Below are positions 25,337 to 32,782 of a stretch of 37,825 nt of DNA, in pieces. The notes under the pieces were generated by a model, which was not told the DNA's origin, did not search any database, and was given only the letters and a program-made list of their open reading frames with translations. A program made the position numbers and the translations under genes. Each line of letters opens with the position of its first letter. Position 1 is the first letter of the stretch. Source of the DNA: Verrucomicrobiia bacterium (lineage in GTDB: Bacteria; Verrucomicrobiota; Verrucomicrobiia; Verrucomicrobiales; DEV007); NCBI GenBank assembly GCA_020439945.1, contig JAGRPB010000035.1, positions 1 to 37,825 of the forward strand, given 5' to 3'.

Positions 25337-25397
25337 GGCGTCATGCTGTCCGCCAATCTGCTGGTCAGCAAAATCCCGGATCTTCTAAGGTCGGCTC

Positions 25398-26657
25398 ATG
25401 AAAATCCGGTTTAAGCTTCCCCTTTCCCGGTCTCGCGTCGTTTCGACGCTGGCCGCGCTTTCCCTCACCTGCTCTCTTTGGTCGGCGAATTCTCAATCTG
25501 CCGACGCCCTCGAAGGGCCTCCCGTCGTCATCGAAGTGGCCGCCGGAGCGAATCTTCAGGAAGCCATCGATCGACTGCCGGAATCGGGCGGAATGATCCG
25601 TCTCGCCGCCGGTAATTTCGAAATCGATCACCCGCTCATCGTCTCGACCCCGGAAACCCGCCTCGAAGGCGCGGGCGCCTCGACCCACCTTCACAACGTC
25701 AATGAGAATGGCGAACCCGCCCTGATCCTTCGCCCGAAGGATCGCGAATCAGACCCGAAAAGCCGTCTCTGGCGTGTCCAGTTGGGCAACTTCCGCCTTT
25801 CCGGCAACGAGAAAAGCGGCGCCGGCGTGCTCGCCGAGGGCATCAACGAGATCTTCATCCACGGACTCTCCGTCGATCATCACGGCGGACATGGCATTTC
25901 CCTGATCGAATGTTATGAGGATCCGCGGATCGCCGATTCCATCATCACCTACAACAAGGACGCCGGCGTCTTCATCCAGGCGGGTCATGACATCGTGGTC
26001 AACGGGAACCACTTCGAGGAGAACCAGGACGCCCTCCGCTGTGTCGATTCCTTCAATCTCTGCATGAACGGCAACAACCTCGACGATCACCTGGGCAACG
26101 GCGTCGTCATCGAAAACACCTACGGCTCGGTCCTGTCGGGAAACATGATCGAGGAGTGCGAGGGAACCGCCATCATCCTGGATCGCGACTGCTACGGCAT
26201 CACCCTCAGCGCGAATGTGATCGCGCACGACATGAAAGGCGGGATCGATCTACGGGACGCCCACGGATGTTCCATCTCCGCGAACACGTTCACCCTCTGC
26301 CACGAGTTCTCCGTTCGCGTGGGCGGCGCCAGCGGCCGGCTCGCCATCACTGGAAACAGCTTTTCCAACAGCCACATCGGCGACGGCCAGGAGAAACGCG
26401 TCCTCGAACACGAGAAACTCATCCAGATTGACATGGGAACCGGGGTCATCATCGAAGGCGGGGACCACGTGAATGTGTCGGGGAATACGTTCAGCGGCAT
26501 TTCCATGGAAGCGATTTTCGCCGACGAAAAGTCGAAGAGCATTCTGGTCACCGGGAATCTGATCACCGATTGGCATCGGCATGGGGACGACGATACACCG
26601 GCAATCAAGGTTCCATCCAGCAACGGGAATGTGATGGCGAACAATCTGGCCGACTGA
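25398..26657 (+). CDS. Secreted right-handed parallel beta-helix protein (NosD/pectate-lyase-like fold)
   Basis: The 419-aa product has a signal peptide (about 1-37), then a segment starting GANLQEAIDRLPESGGMIRL (about 50-69), the usual first coil of secreted beta-helix proteins. Many PbH1-type coils follow, with recurrent NxF/NxxxxN patterns such as IVVNGNHFEENQDALR, LSGNMIEECEGTAIIL, CSISANTFTLC and LAITGNSFSNS. This fold occurs in polysaccharide lyases, carbohydrate-binding proteins and NosD, the periplasmic partner of the NosFY ABC transporter. No catalytic residues can be assigned from sequence alone. Cys and His are scattered along the coils. It is divergent from the minor-pilin operon and has its own promoter. 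Confidence 0.85.
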   Translation: MKIRFKLPLSRSRVVSTLAALSLTCSLWSANSQSADALEGPPVVIEVAAGANLQEAIDRLPESGGMIRLAAGNFEIDHPLIVSTPETRLEGAGASTHLHNVNENGEPALILRPKDRESDPKSRLWRVQLGNFRLSGNEKSGAGVLAEGINEIFIHGLSVDHHGGHGISLIECYEDPRIADSIITYNKDAGVFIQAGHDIVVNGNHFEENQDALRCVDSFNLCMNGNNLDDHLGNGVVIENTYGSVLSGNMIEECEGTAIILDRDCYGITLSANVIAHDMKGGIDLRDAHGCSISANTFTLCHEFSVRVGGASGRLAITGNSFSNSHIGDGQEKRVLEHEKLIQIDMGTGVIIEGGDHVNVSGNTFSGISMEAIFADEKSKSILVTGNLITDWHRHGDDDTPAIKVPSSNGNVMANNLAD

Positions 26658-26745
26658 GTTTTCGCGTCCTTTCGACTCCCCCCGCTCCTTTCTCCCTTGG
26701 TTGCGCCTCCCCGCTACCTCGGTCCGGCATTCCAGACTCTTTGTG

Positions 26746-26906
26746 CTTTCGTGTCAGGTCAGGGAAACGCAGCCTTCCCGGTTTTTACCATCCTGAGTAA
26801 CCGGAACACGGCCGTTGGCCCCGGGGTGGCGGAATTCGAGAGAAATCCGAAATCGGGAGGAGGAGAAGAAGAGAGAACCTGATTTTTCGTTTCCCTGACG
26901 CGAAAG
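26746..26906. repeat. Imperfect inverted repeat pair, possible miniature element
   Basis: The right arm cgtttccctgacgcgaaag (26888-26906) is the reverse complement of the left arm (26746-26769), except that the left arm carries one extra GTCAG and one substitution. The arms flank about 118 bp without a gene. The layout resembles a small non-autonomous element or relic, but I see no target duplication. Confidence 0.45.
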
Positions 26907-26988
26907 GGCAACGGTTCCAAGAAGGAAGGCTCACGTTTTCATGGGAGTCTTTTTTCGATCTCCCGAAAATAGTTCTTGTTATTTTTTA

Positions 26989-27004
26989 TAATTTTCATAA
27001 TTTT
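26989..27004 (+). promoter_or_regulatory. AT-rich 16-mer upstream of the secreted trio
   Basis: TAATTTTCATAATTTT here is identical and in the same orientation relative to the downstream gene as at 25310-25325. A TATAAT overlaps it (26987-26992), but no matching -35 is seen. It lies about 160 bp upstream of the gene starting at 27161, leaving room for a long 5' leader. Confidence 0.5.
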
Positions 27005-27160
27005 AGTTTAGAACCAGAACTTTTCGGAGGATTTCCTTCGTTCGAGAAGCTCTGAAAGCTCGGGGGAGCAGACCTCTCAGCGGGCACCACATTGCCAGGA
27101 TTCCTTCGCGAGATCGGCCGGGCGATACCTCCAAACGAAACCGCAACACGACAAAGAGCT

Positions 27161-27997
27161 ATGAGAAAGCAACTTATTGGCATTCTCGCCATCTCCTGTG
27201 GCGCCTTGGGATTGATCGTTCCGTCGATCATTCTCGGAACCGGCGCCAGTGATCCCAACATTCCAGTGGGCACGCTGACCGCGTTTCCCACCCAGGTTCA
27301 AACGGGTACCCACCCCAATCTGACTTGGGATATTTCCTATCCCGAGTCGGTCGAGGATATCGTCGAGATCGAACCTCCCGGGACGGTCATTCCCAATCAG
27401 GATCTCCACATGGAAGTCCGCATCGTCGGTGCTTCCGTGAAGCGCGTCTGGCTGAATCAGTATGGCCAGGTCGTCGATTGGGAATGGGTCAACACCGAGT
27501 GCCAGATGAAAATCGGCAGCGGCAGCTACAGCCGGATCTTCTACGGCAAACAGAGCCAGGTCAATCCCAACACCGTGGTGGACTCGAGAGATGTGGACGA
27601 GGGCACCACGATTGATTTCGGCGGTCGCTACGTCCAGTCCAACGGCTCCTGGTCGACCTGGTTCAGTTCGACCAACTGCGAAAACAATGTCATCGCGCTC
27701 AAGGATGGCGACAATCCGCCGGACGTCGGCGCCCTCTACGGACAACAGACCGTTGAGGACTTTCTCCGTCCCTACATGGACACCGATGGAAATATCGATA
27801 TCGGACCGAAGGACGTGATCTACCTCGTCGAGCTGACCCACACCAACATGAACGATGGCGGCTTTGACCTTCAGGACCTGGTCATTCTCGTCACTTTCAG
27901 CGATCCCGTGGGTTCGAGCGGCAGTGGCAGCAGCGGCAGTGGAAGCAGCGGCAGCGGCGGATATGGCGGATACGGTGGCTATGGCGGTCGCCACTGA
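27161..27997 (+). CDS. Secreted protein of unknown function with Gly/Ser/Tyr-rich tail
   Basis: From the ATG at 27161 (weak AAAGAG upstream) the product is 278 aa. An N-terminal hydrophobic segment (about 5-26) acts as signal or anchor. The middle is beta-rich with many aromatics. DTDGNIDIGPKD resembles an EF-hand/dockerin-type calcium loop. The last 28 residues are a repetitive tail of SGSG units then GGYGGYGGYGG, encoded by imperfect 15- and 9-nt tandem repeats (27923-27987). Such tails are common in surface or matrix proteins, where they are flexible and adhesive. First of three consecutive plus-strand genes for exported proteins. I do not recognise the family. Confidence 0.8.
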   Translation: MRKQLIGILAISCGALGLIVPSIILGTGASDPNIPVGTLTAFPTQVQTGTHPNLTWDISYPESVEDIVEIEPPGTVIPNQDLHMEVRIVGASVKRVWLNQYGQVVDWEWVNTECQMKIGSGSYSRIFYGKQSQVNPNTVVDSRDVDEGTTIDFGGRYVQSNGSWSTWFSSTNCENNVIALKDGDNPPDVGALYGQQTVEDFLRPYMDTDGNIDIGPKDVIYLVELTHTNMNDGGFDLQDLVILVTFSDPVGSSGSGSSGSGSSGSGGYGGYGGYGGRH

Positions 27998-28096
27998 GTC
28001 AACTCATCACAAAAGTAAGTCTTCCCAGACTCCCTTTCCACCCGCGCAGAGCCTGATTGTCTGGCGTCCTTCTGAAGATACAGCCGATCCACACCG

Positions 28097-28720
28097 ATGA
28101 ACCACCATCGTCATCTCGTTTGCATCGTTCTCGCCATGGGAACCCTCGGTACCGTTTCCGGACCGATCGGAATCTCCCAGGCAGCGCCCGGAGAACCTTC
28201 GTCGGCGAAGAAACCGGCCATGCGAGACGTGATCACCCACGAACAGCTGATGGCCCGTCGACAGGCCTCGAAAGAGGCCGAGCCGATGGCAAAATTCGAA
28301 AAAGCCGAGGGTGAGGATCCCGCCAAGATCAATCCTCCACAGGACATCATCAGCCAATCCGAATTCCTCAGCAGTTCGGGTAACATGACTCTGGTGCCCA
28401 AGCGGGCCATTCTCCACATCCCGGATCGGTTGCGTGATCGAACCGTCAAGAAAGACGGCATGAAGATCATGACGTGGCCGAGCTTTTTTGCGAAGAATCG
28501 CACCTGGATCACCACCATCGAAGTCAGCCGCCAACAGGCGGAGGGTATTCTCCCGATCGATGAAAAGCGATTCGAGTCGATGCAGCAGACCGGCGACGTC
28601 ATCGTGGCAACGATGGGCGGTTCCCCCATTTCCGTGCTTCCTCTGAAAATCCCCGAAGACACGGATGAGGAGGAAGAGGATGGAGCCGTCGAGACAGGAA
28701 GACAGCAACTCGTTAACTGA
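28097..28720 (+). CDS. Exported protein of unknown function, 207 aa
   Basis: A signal peptide (about 1-29, MNHHRHLVCIVLAMGTLGTV onwards) is followed by a hydrophilic Lys/Glu/Ala-rich linker (30-85). A folded region follows at about 86-190, including MTLVPKRAILHIPDRLRDR and PSFFAKNRTWITTIEVSRQQ, and the C-terminus is acidic (DTDEEEEDG). I recognise no domain. It is 99 bp after the previous secreted gene and 9 bp before the next, so the latter two are very likely co-transcribed. Confidence 0.78.
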   Translation: MNHHRHLVCIVLAMGTLGTVSGPIGISQAAPGEPSSAKKPAMRDVITHEQLMARRQASKEAEPMAKFEKAEGEDPAKINPPQDIISQSEFLSSSGNMTLVPKRAILHIPDRLRDRTVKKDGMKIMTWPSFFAKNRTWITTIEVSRQQAEGILPIDEKRFESMQQTGDVIVATMGGSPISVLPLKIPEDTDEEEEDGAVETGRQQLVN

Positions 28721-28729
28721 GCGAAATCC

Positions 28730-29752
28730 ATGAAATCTTTCCCACTCTTCACAGCATTGGCACTCCTGACCCTGGCGGCGCCCGTCGCCTCTCAGGGCCA
28801 GGAATACACCAATTTCATCCGCCAGATCCAGTATCCCAGCGGAGTGACACGCGACGTTTCCGTCGAACAAACCGGCGAGCAGGAATCTCCCCTGTCCATC
28901 GACCCGGGCGGCGCCCGCTTCGAGCTTTGGACGGTCAAGAACACCCCACTCACCAGCTACCTGTTGGACAACAAGTATGTCGGCGCCTACATCCCGACCG
29001 CGTATATCAGTATCCAAACCGAAGATCCTTACCCGACTCAACCTCGGACCCGGGCCGATCGACCCTACTGGGCGACCATCGAAGTGACCGGACTCCTCAG
29101 CGGCGACGAGGACCCTCCCGCATCCAAACAGGTGCGGGTCACCCTCCATGCCCAGAGCTATGGAGAAAACGGCAATGGCGATGACATCGATCGGAACGAT
29201 GCCAATCTGATCGCCCAGGGCTACATCTCCGGTAATGGCAGCTACAATCTGAACTTCACGTATCACTACATTCCGAGCACGAACAGTACGAAGGCCAGGG
29301 GCGAGGAACGTCTCTCGGTCTTTTCCCTGGAGGACTACCAGGCTCCCGCCGATGTGATCACCTCCCAGTATGTCCAGATCTGGCCCGTCGCCGATGCCAC
29401 CATCACCGGGATCGCTCAGAACGGGCTCTACAAATCGCGGATGCCCGATGTGAACATCAACCTCAACGATCTCTACCCCGACACCCGGGTCTACGCCCAG
29501 GTTTATCAGGGCGACGCCCAGCTCGGAACCGAGGGAACGATCGTCCCGGGTTCGGCTTTGATCATCAATCACTCCGTCCCGCAGGACCGGGTCCTCACTC
29601 TTTCAGATTGGGATGACAGTTTCCCGGACGACGGACGTTGGACGATGGAAGTTATCACCGTCACCCCGTTCGGAACCGAGCGGCTCGCCCACGTGACTTT
29701 CGAATTGGATCGCACCATCGAATTCAACGGTTCAGTGACCACCGTTGAGTAA
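28730..29752 (+). CDS. Exported beta-rich protein of unknown function, 340 aa
   Basis: A clean signal peptide (about 1-23, ending ASQGQ) precedes a region composed almost entirely of beta-strand-like stretches, rich in Thr, Tyr, Asp and Asn, with IDPGGARFELWTVKNTPL near the start and WTMEVITVTPFGTERLAHVT near the end. The overall impression is of two or three immunoglobulin-like beta-sandwich domains, common in surface proteins; this is inference. Last of the secreted trio, ending 43 bp before a strong terminator. Proximity to pilus genes suggests, but does not show, a surface role. Confidence 0.78.
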   Translation: MKSFPLFTALALLTLAAPVASQGQEYTNFIRQIQYPSGVTRDVSVEQTGEQESPLSIDPGGARFELWTVKNTPLTSYLLDNKYVGAYIPTAYISIQTEDPYPTQPRTRADRPYWATIEVTGLLSGDEDPPASKQVRVTLHAQSYGENGNGDDIDRNDANLIAQGYISGNGSYNLNFTYHYIPSTNSTKARGEERLSVFSLEDYQAPADVITSQYVQIWPVADATITGIAQNGLYKSRMPDVNINLNDLYPDTRVYAQVYQGDAQLGTEGTIVPGSALIINHSVPQDRVLTLSDWDDSFPDDGRWTMEVITVTPFGTERLAHVTFELDRTIEFNGSVTTVE

Positions 29753-29795
29753 AAGTCCGGCATCTCCCCCTGGCACTCCCATTGGTAGTCGCAAA

Positions 29796-29834
29796 GCGGG
29801 TCGGAGGCATCACCTCCGGCCCGCTTTTCGTTTT
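29796..29834 (+). terminator. Rho-independent terminator after the secreted trio
   Basis: gcgggtcggagg (29796-29807) pairs with cctccggcccgc (29813-29824), a 12-bp stem with one G:T pair and a 5-nt loop, followed by ttttcgtttt (29825-29834). Flanking A residues (29793-29795) can extend the stem. Confidence 0.88.
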
Positions 29835-29926
29835 CGGATCTTTCGATCCGGGAAATCTTTTGCTTCCCTTCTCCGGCACCCTGCCTACGGTGAATCCCTT
29901 CTCCCAATTCACCGCCCCCATCCTCC

Positions 29927-30544
29927 ATGTCCCGCTATCCCGACGAAGAAATCCTGGTCGTTTCCCGCGCTCTTTTCGACGAACTCGGCGCTTTCCAGGG
30001 CCTGAGCCTGGAACCCGAGCGCTATCTCCCCTCCTTTCTCGATCCGGCCAACAACTACTTCATCCCCCGGGACGACGCGGAAGAGGATCCCGGTCACAAA
30101 CAGATCATCCCCTACGCCATCTTCCGCCACGGCGACCGTTTTCTTCACTACGTCCGCGGCGGCGGCTCCGGGGAGAAACGCCTCGCCGCCAAGGGCTCGC
30201 TCGGCATCGGCGGTCACATCAATCGCGAGGATTTCGACGCCCAGGCTCACCTCGACAAGGATACCTACACCATCGGCGTGGAACGCGAGATCGACGAGGA
30301 ACTGAACATCGAGGGCGGCCACACCCAGCGCATCGTGGCCCTGATCAACGACGATTCGAATCCCGTTGGCCAGGTGCATCTCGGCGTCGTTCACCTCTTC
30401 GATCTCGAATCCGACGCCGTCACCTCGAACGAGGACAACATCACCGAACTCGCCTTTTTCACCATCGAGGAACTGATGGCCCGCCGCGACCGCCTCGAAA
30501 CCTGGTCGCAGCACTGCCTCGACGGCTTGTCCCAATTGCTCTGA
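29927..30544 (+). CDS. Nudix-like predicted phosphoesterase (COG4112-like)
   Basis: The 205-aa cytoplasmic protein carries a Nudix-type motif split as LGIGGHINRED (92-102) and VEREIDEELNI (118-128), giving the REIDEE metal-binding core. Upstream segments YFIPRDDAEEDPGHKQIIPY (44-63) and KRLAAKGSLGIGGH match what I recall of the MutT-like COG4112 group. Nudix enzymes hydrolyse nucleoside-diphosphate-linked compounds using Mg2+ or Mn2+. The substrate is unknown for this group. It follows the trio's terminator and stands alone. Confidence 0.82.
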   Translation: MSRYPDEEILVVSRALFDELGAFQGLSLEPERYLPSFLDPANNYFIPRDDAEEDPGHKQIIPYAIFRHGDRFLHYVRGGGSGEKRLAAKGSLGIGGHINREDFDAQAHLDKDTYTIGVEREIDEELNIEGGHTQRIVALINDDSNPVGQVHLGVVHLFDLESDAVTSNEDNITELAFFTIEELMARRDRLETWSQHCLDGLSQLL

Positions 30545-30550
30545 TCAAGC

Positions 30551-30585
30551 AACAGGGTCACCTCCCGGAGTCAACAGGGTCAAGT
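30551..30585. repeat. REP-like repeat, copy 3 (AACAGGGTCA direct repeat)
   Basis: aacagggtcacctcccggag (30551-30570) is followed by tcaacagggtcaag. Two AACAGGGTCA units lie 22 bp apart, the same spacing as in copy 2, and the string cggagt precedes the second unit in both. It is between convergent genes. The loop sequence differs from copies 1 and 2. Confidence 0.72.
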
Positions 30586-30598
30586 CGGACCTAAAAAG

Positions 30599-31342
30599 TC
30601 AGCGTCCTTTCAGCGGCAGCAGGTTGCGCTGGACCTCCCGTCCCACCGGCAACGCGAGCGCGTTTTTCAACAAGGCCGGATCTTTCAGGGTCGTCACTTC
30701 GATCGGACCGACATTGGTGTAGGCGCCCACGATCTTGTCATCGGAGTCCTGCAGCACCAGCAGGTAGCCGTCGTATTCCCACCCACCGATGTTCGACGAA
30801 TCGCGATCCGAATCGTACTCGGTGACCACCGGCTGGCACTCATACTCCAGTTCCTTCCCGGCGAGAAGTTCCTCGGCAAAATTCTCCTTCAGCAAAACCT
30901 TGGCGGTATCGGCGTCTTCCTGGCTGTAACGGAGCAGATTTCGGGCAATTAGCAGAACAGTGAATTTCGTCTTCGCCAGGTCGATGTCCCGCGATTCGTT
31001 CTCTGCCTTCATCGTCACGGTGATCTCCTGCCGTTTCATGTAGGAGCTGTCGCCCTCACGGGCACGCCGGCGTCCCACGGAAACGTCGACCCTCAGATCC
31101 GGCATCCGCACGGGCGCGGCTTCGGCGATCTTTTTCTGTGAATCCGCGTCGAACATTTCGATCTTCACATTGAAGATCTGTCCATCCGTGATCCGCTTTA
31201 TCCGCACGTTGCCGCTGGATTCGGTGTAGGCCATCACCTCGACATCCATGGTCTGGCCGGCGGTGTTGCGGACTTCGATCGCCTCCACCGACAAGACGGG
31301 CAGCGACGCGACGGCACAGGCCAGCAGTCGAAGATTTTTCAT
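30599..31342 (-). CDS. Exported protein with SHD1-like N-terminal domain
   Basis: From the ATG at 31342 the product is 247 aa with a signal peptide (about 1-20, cut near VEA). The region AIEVRNTAGQTMDVEVMAYT, then GNVRIKRITDGQIFNVKIEM and DADSQKKI (about 20-70), resembles the SLA1-homology-like repeats frequent in exported verrucomicrobial and planctomycetal proteins. The rest is beta-rich with charged strands; no enzyme signature is visible. Residues upstream of this start in the same frame only shadow the isomerase gene. It follows the isomerase gene by 92 bp. Confidence 0.78.
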   Translation of the reverse strand: MKNLRLLACAVASLPVLSVEAIEVRNTAGQTMDVEVMAYTESSGNVRIKRITDGQIFNVKIEMFDADSQKKIAEAAPVRMPDLRVDVSVGRRRAREGDSSYMKRQEITVTMKAENESRDIDLAKTKFTVLLIARNLLRYSQEDADTAKVLLKENFAEELLAGKELEYECQPVVTEYDSDRDSSNIGGWEYDGYLLVLQDSDDKIVGAYTNVGPIEVTTLKDPALLKNALALPVGREVQRNLLPLKGR

Positions 31343-31434
31343 GGCAGGATGGATTCGTCGTTTCCCAACGAAATGATCCTGCACCCCGGCGCCCCGAATG
31401 GCACGCCTAAAAGCCACTATTTTCGACAACCGAT

Positions 31435-32403
31435 TTACTCGGCAGCCGCGACGGCCGCCTTCATCTTCTCCAGACCGGTCCTGGCGCAATCGAGGGCGTC
31501 CATGGCCCAGTAGTCGGCGTTGAACAACTCGAGCGACAACACCGGCCAGGCGTCGACGGTCTTGAAATGCTTCAGGATCTCGGTGATCGGGGCGATGCCG
31601 TCTCCGGGGAATACGCGGTGCGCGTCCTTGATCGTTTCCCGTGGCGGGTCGGCCGGGTAATCGTTCATGTGGAAGTTCTGCAGGGCCTTGGGACCGAGCA
31701 GGAGCAGCGAATCGAAGGAACTGCCTCCCTTGTAGATGTGGTAGACGTCGCCCAGGAAACAGGCGCCGGGATGTTCCGCGCCGACCGCCACGTAGAGCGC
31801 CTTTTCCATGGTCCCGATGGTCGGGTTGCCGCCCCACATTTCGACCTGGGGGGTCACGCCCATTTCGTCACCAAGTTCGAGCAGTTGGCGATAGCGCACG
31901 GCGGCATCGTCGAGAATCACCACTTCGTCCTTCCCCACCCCGGCCGGCGGCGCGGCGATCCGGGTGCCGCCGAGCTGGGCGATGGTGTCCATGTCGCGCT
32001 TGGCTTCCTCGAATCCGGCGGCGCGCTTGTCGGGATCATTCACGATCCACGGCGCGAATCCGATCGCGCTGGTAACCTTGAGACCGTGATCGTCGATGCG
32101 CTTTTTCAGTTCCTTCAACGAACCGCCTTTCTCGGTGTATTCGGAGATTTTCCGGAACCAGGGCTCGATGGCGTCGTAGCCGGCCTTCCCCGCCACCTCG
32201 ATCTCCTCGGCGGCGTCGAGTTCCTGTCCGCGGATGGTGGACATGTTGAGACTGAAAAGAAAACGTCCCGGCACCTCCGGCGCGGTCGCCGCGTGGGCAC
32301 TGCCCGCGGAGGCAACGCCGGCCGCCGCCATTCCCGTCAGGGAGAGTAGGTCACGTCGCGACATGGCGGCACGGGAAGAGCTTTCTGAAGACGGCTGATT
32401 CAT
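31435..32403 (-). CDS. Tat-exported sugar phosphate isomerase/epimerase-like TIM barrel
   Basis: From the ATG at 32403 the product is 322 aa. SRRDLLSLTGMAAAGVASAG (15-34) is a twin-arginine signal. The body is an AP-endonuclease-2/xylose-isomerase-like TIM barrel: FSLNMSTIRG, GYDAIEPWF, PQVEMWGGNPT, FHMNDYPADPP and WPVLSLELFNADYW carry the Glu, His and Asp positions usual for metal binding. PVC bacteria encode many exported members of this family, thought to act on sugars in the periplasm; the substrate here is unknown. Confidence 0.9.
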   Translation of the reverse strand: MNQPSSESSSRAAMSRRDLLSLTGMAAAGVASAGSAHAATAPEVPGRFLFSLNMSTIRGQELDAAEEIEVAGKAGYDAIEPWFRKISEYTEKGGSLKELKKRIDDHGLKVTSAIGFAPWIVNDPDKRAAGFEEAKRDMDTIAQLGGTRIAAPPAGVGKDEVVILDDAAVRYRQLLELGDEMGVTPQVEMWGGNPTIGTMEKALYVAVGAEHPGACFLGDVYHIYKGGSSFDSLLLLGPKALQNFHMNDYPADPPRETIKDAHRVFPGDGIAPITEILKHFKTVDAWPVLSLELFNADYWAMDALDCARTGLEKMKAAVAAAE

Positions 32404-32476
32404 GCGCCTTTCTGACACGGAACCCACCCCGGTTCAAGCTCCGTGGCTCGCCGCGATCATGGCTGAGCCGGGCGGC

Positions 32477-32779
32477 TCAATGCGGCAACCGGTCGTACAT
32501 GACCGCCAGCACCTTTGCCGCCACCATGAAAAACCCGCCGACTGCCGAAGTGAGAAACCCGCCGAGCCCGAAAACCAGCCGGTTGTTCTTTCCGGTGAAA
32601 AACCGGCGCAAGGTCTCGGATTTGATGCCGGCGAAGGTGTTCGGACGCAATTCGCCGATGGCGTAGACGGCCAGTTTCAGCAGGCCGATGAAAATCAGCA
32701 GTATTCCGCCCCACCAGATCAGCGGGATCGCGATCTGTTGGAAACCTGGCGAGCTGCCCTGGAGCGCGGATCCGTTCAT
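32477..32779 (-). CDS. Small membrane protein, 100 aa
   Basis: Two or three hydrophobic helices are evident, about 15-40 (IAIPLIWWGGILLIFIGLLK) and about 68-92 (VFGLGGFLTSAVGGFFMVAA). The linker between them is basic. I recognise no family. It starts 3 bp after the DUF1460 lipoprotein stop and is surely co-transcribed with it, so a shared envelope role is likely. A longer ORF covering the same bases in another frame is a shadow of the lipoprotein gene. Confidence 0.78.
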   Translation of the reverse strand: MNGSALQGSSPGFQQIAIPLIWWGGILLIFIGLLKLAVYAIGELRPNTFAGIKSETLRRFFTGKNNRLVFGLGGFLTSAVGGFFMVAAKVLAVMYDRLPH

Positions 32780-32782
32780 CGG

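Larger units (their letters stand above)
26658..27160. other. 503-bp gene-free region with inverted repeat and AT-rich element
   Basis: No convincing gene is present; a short plus-strand ORF (26570-26800) overlaps the previous gene and has no protein-like composition. The region holds an imperfect inverted repeat at 26746-26906, a small hairpin ccggtt / aaccgg (26779-26784 and 26799-26804 approximately) and the AT-rich element at 26981-27010 before the secreted-protein genes. Confidence 0.6.

Noticed and set aside
26570..26800. 76-aa ORF after the beta-helix gene
   Set aside because: Starts inside the beta-helix gene, with no plausible start signal and a random-looking composition.
28007..29572. 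521-aa antisense ORF over the secreted trio
   Set aside because: Covers the three plus-strand genes with good signal peptides and a terminator; its own composition shows no domain or signal.
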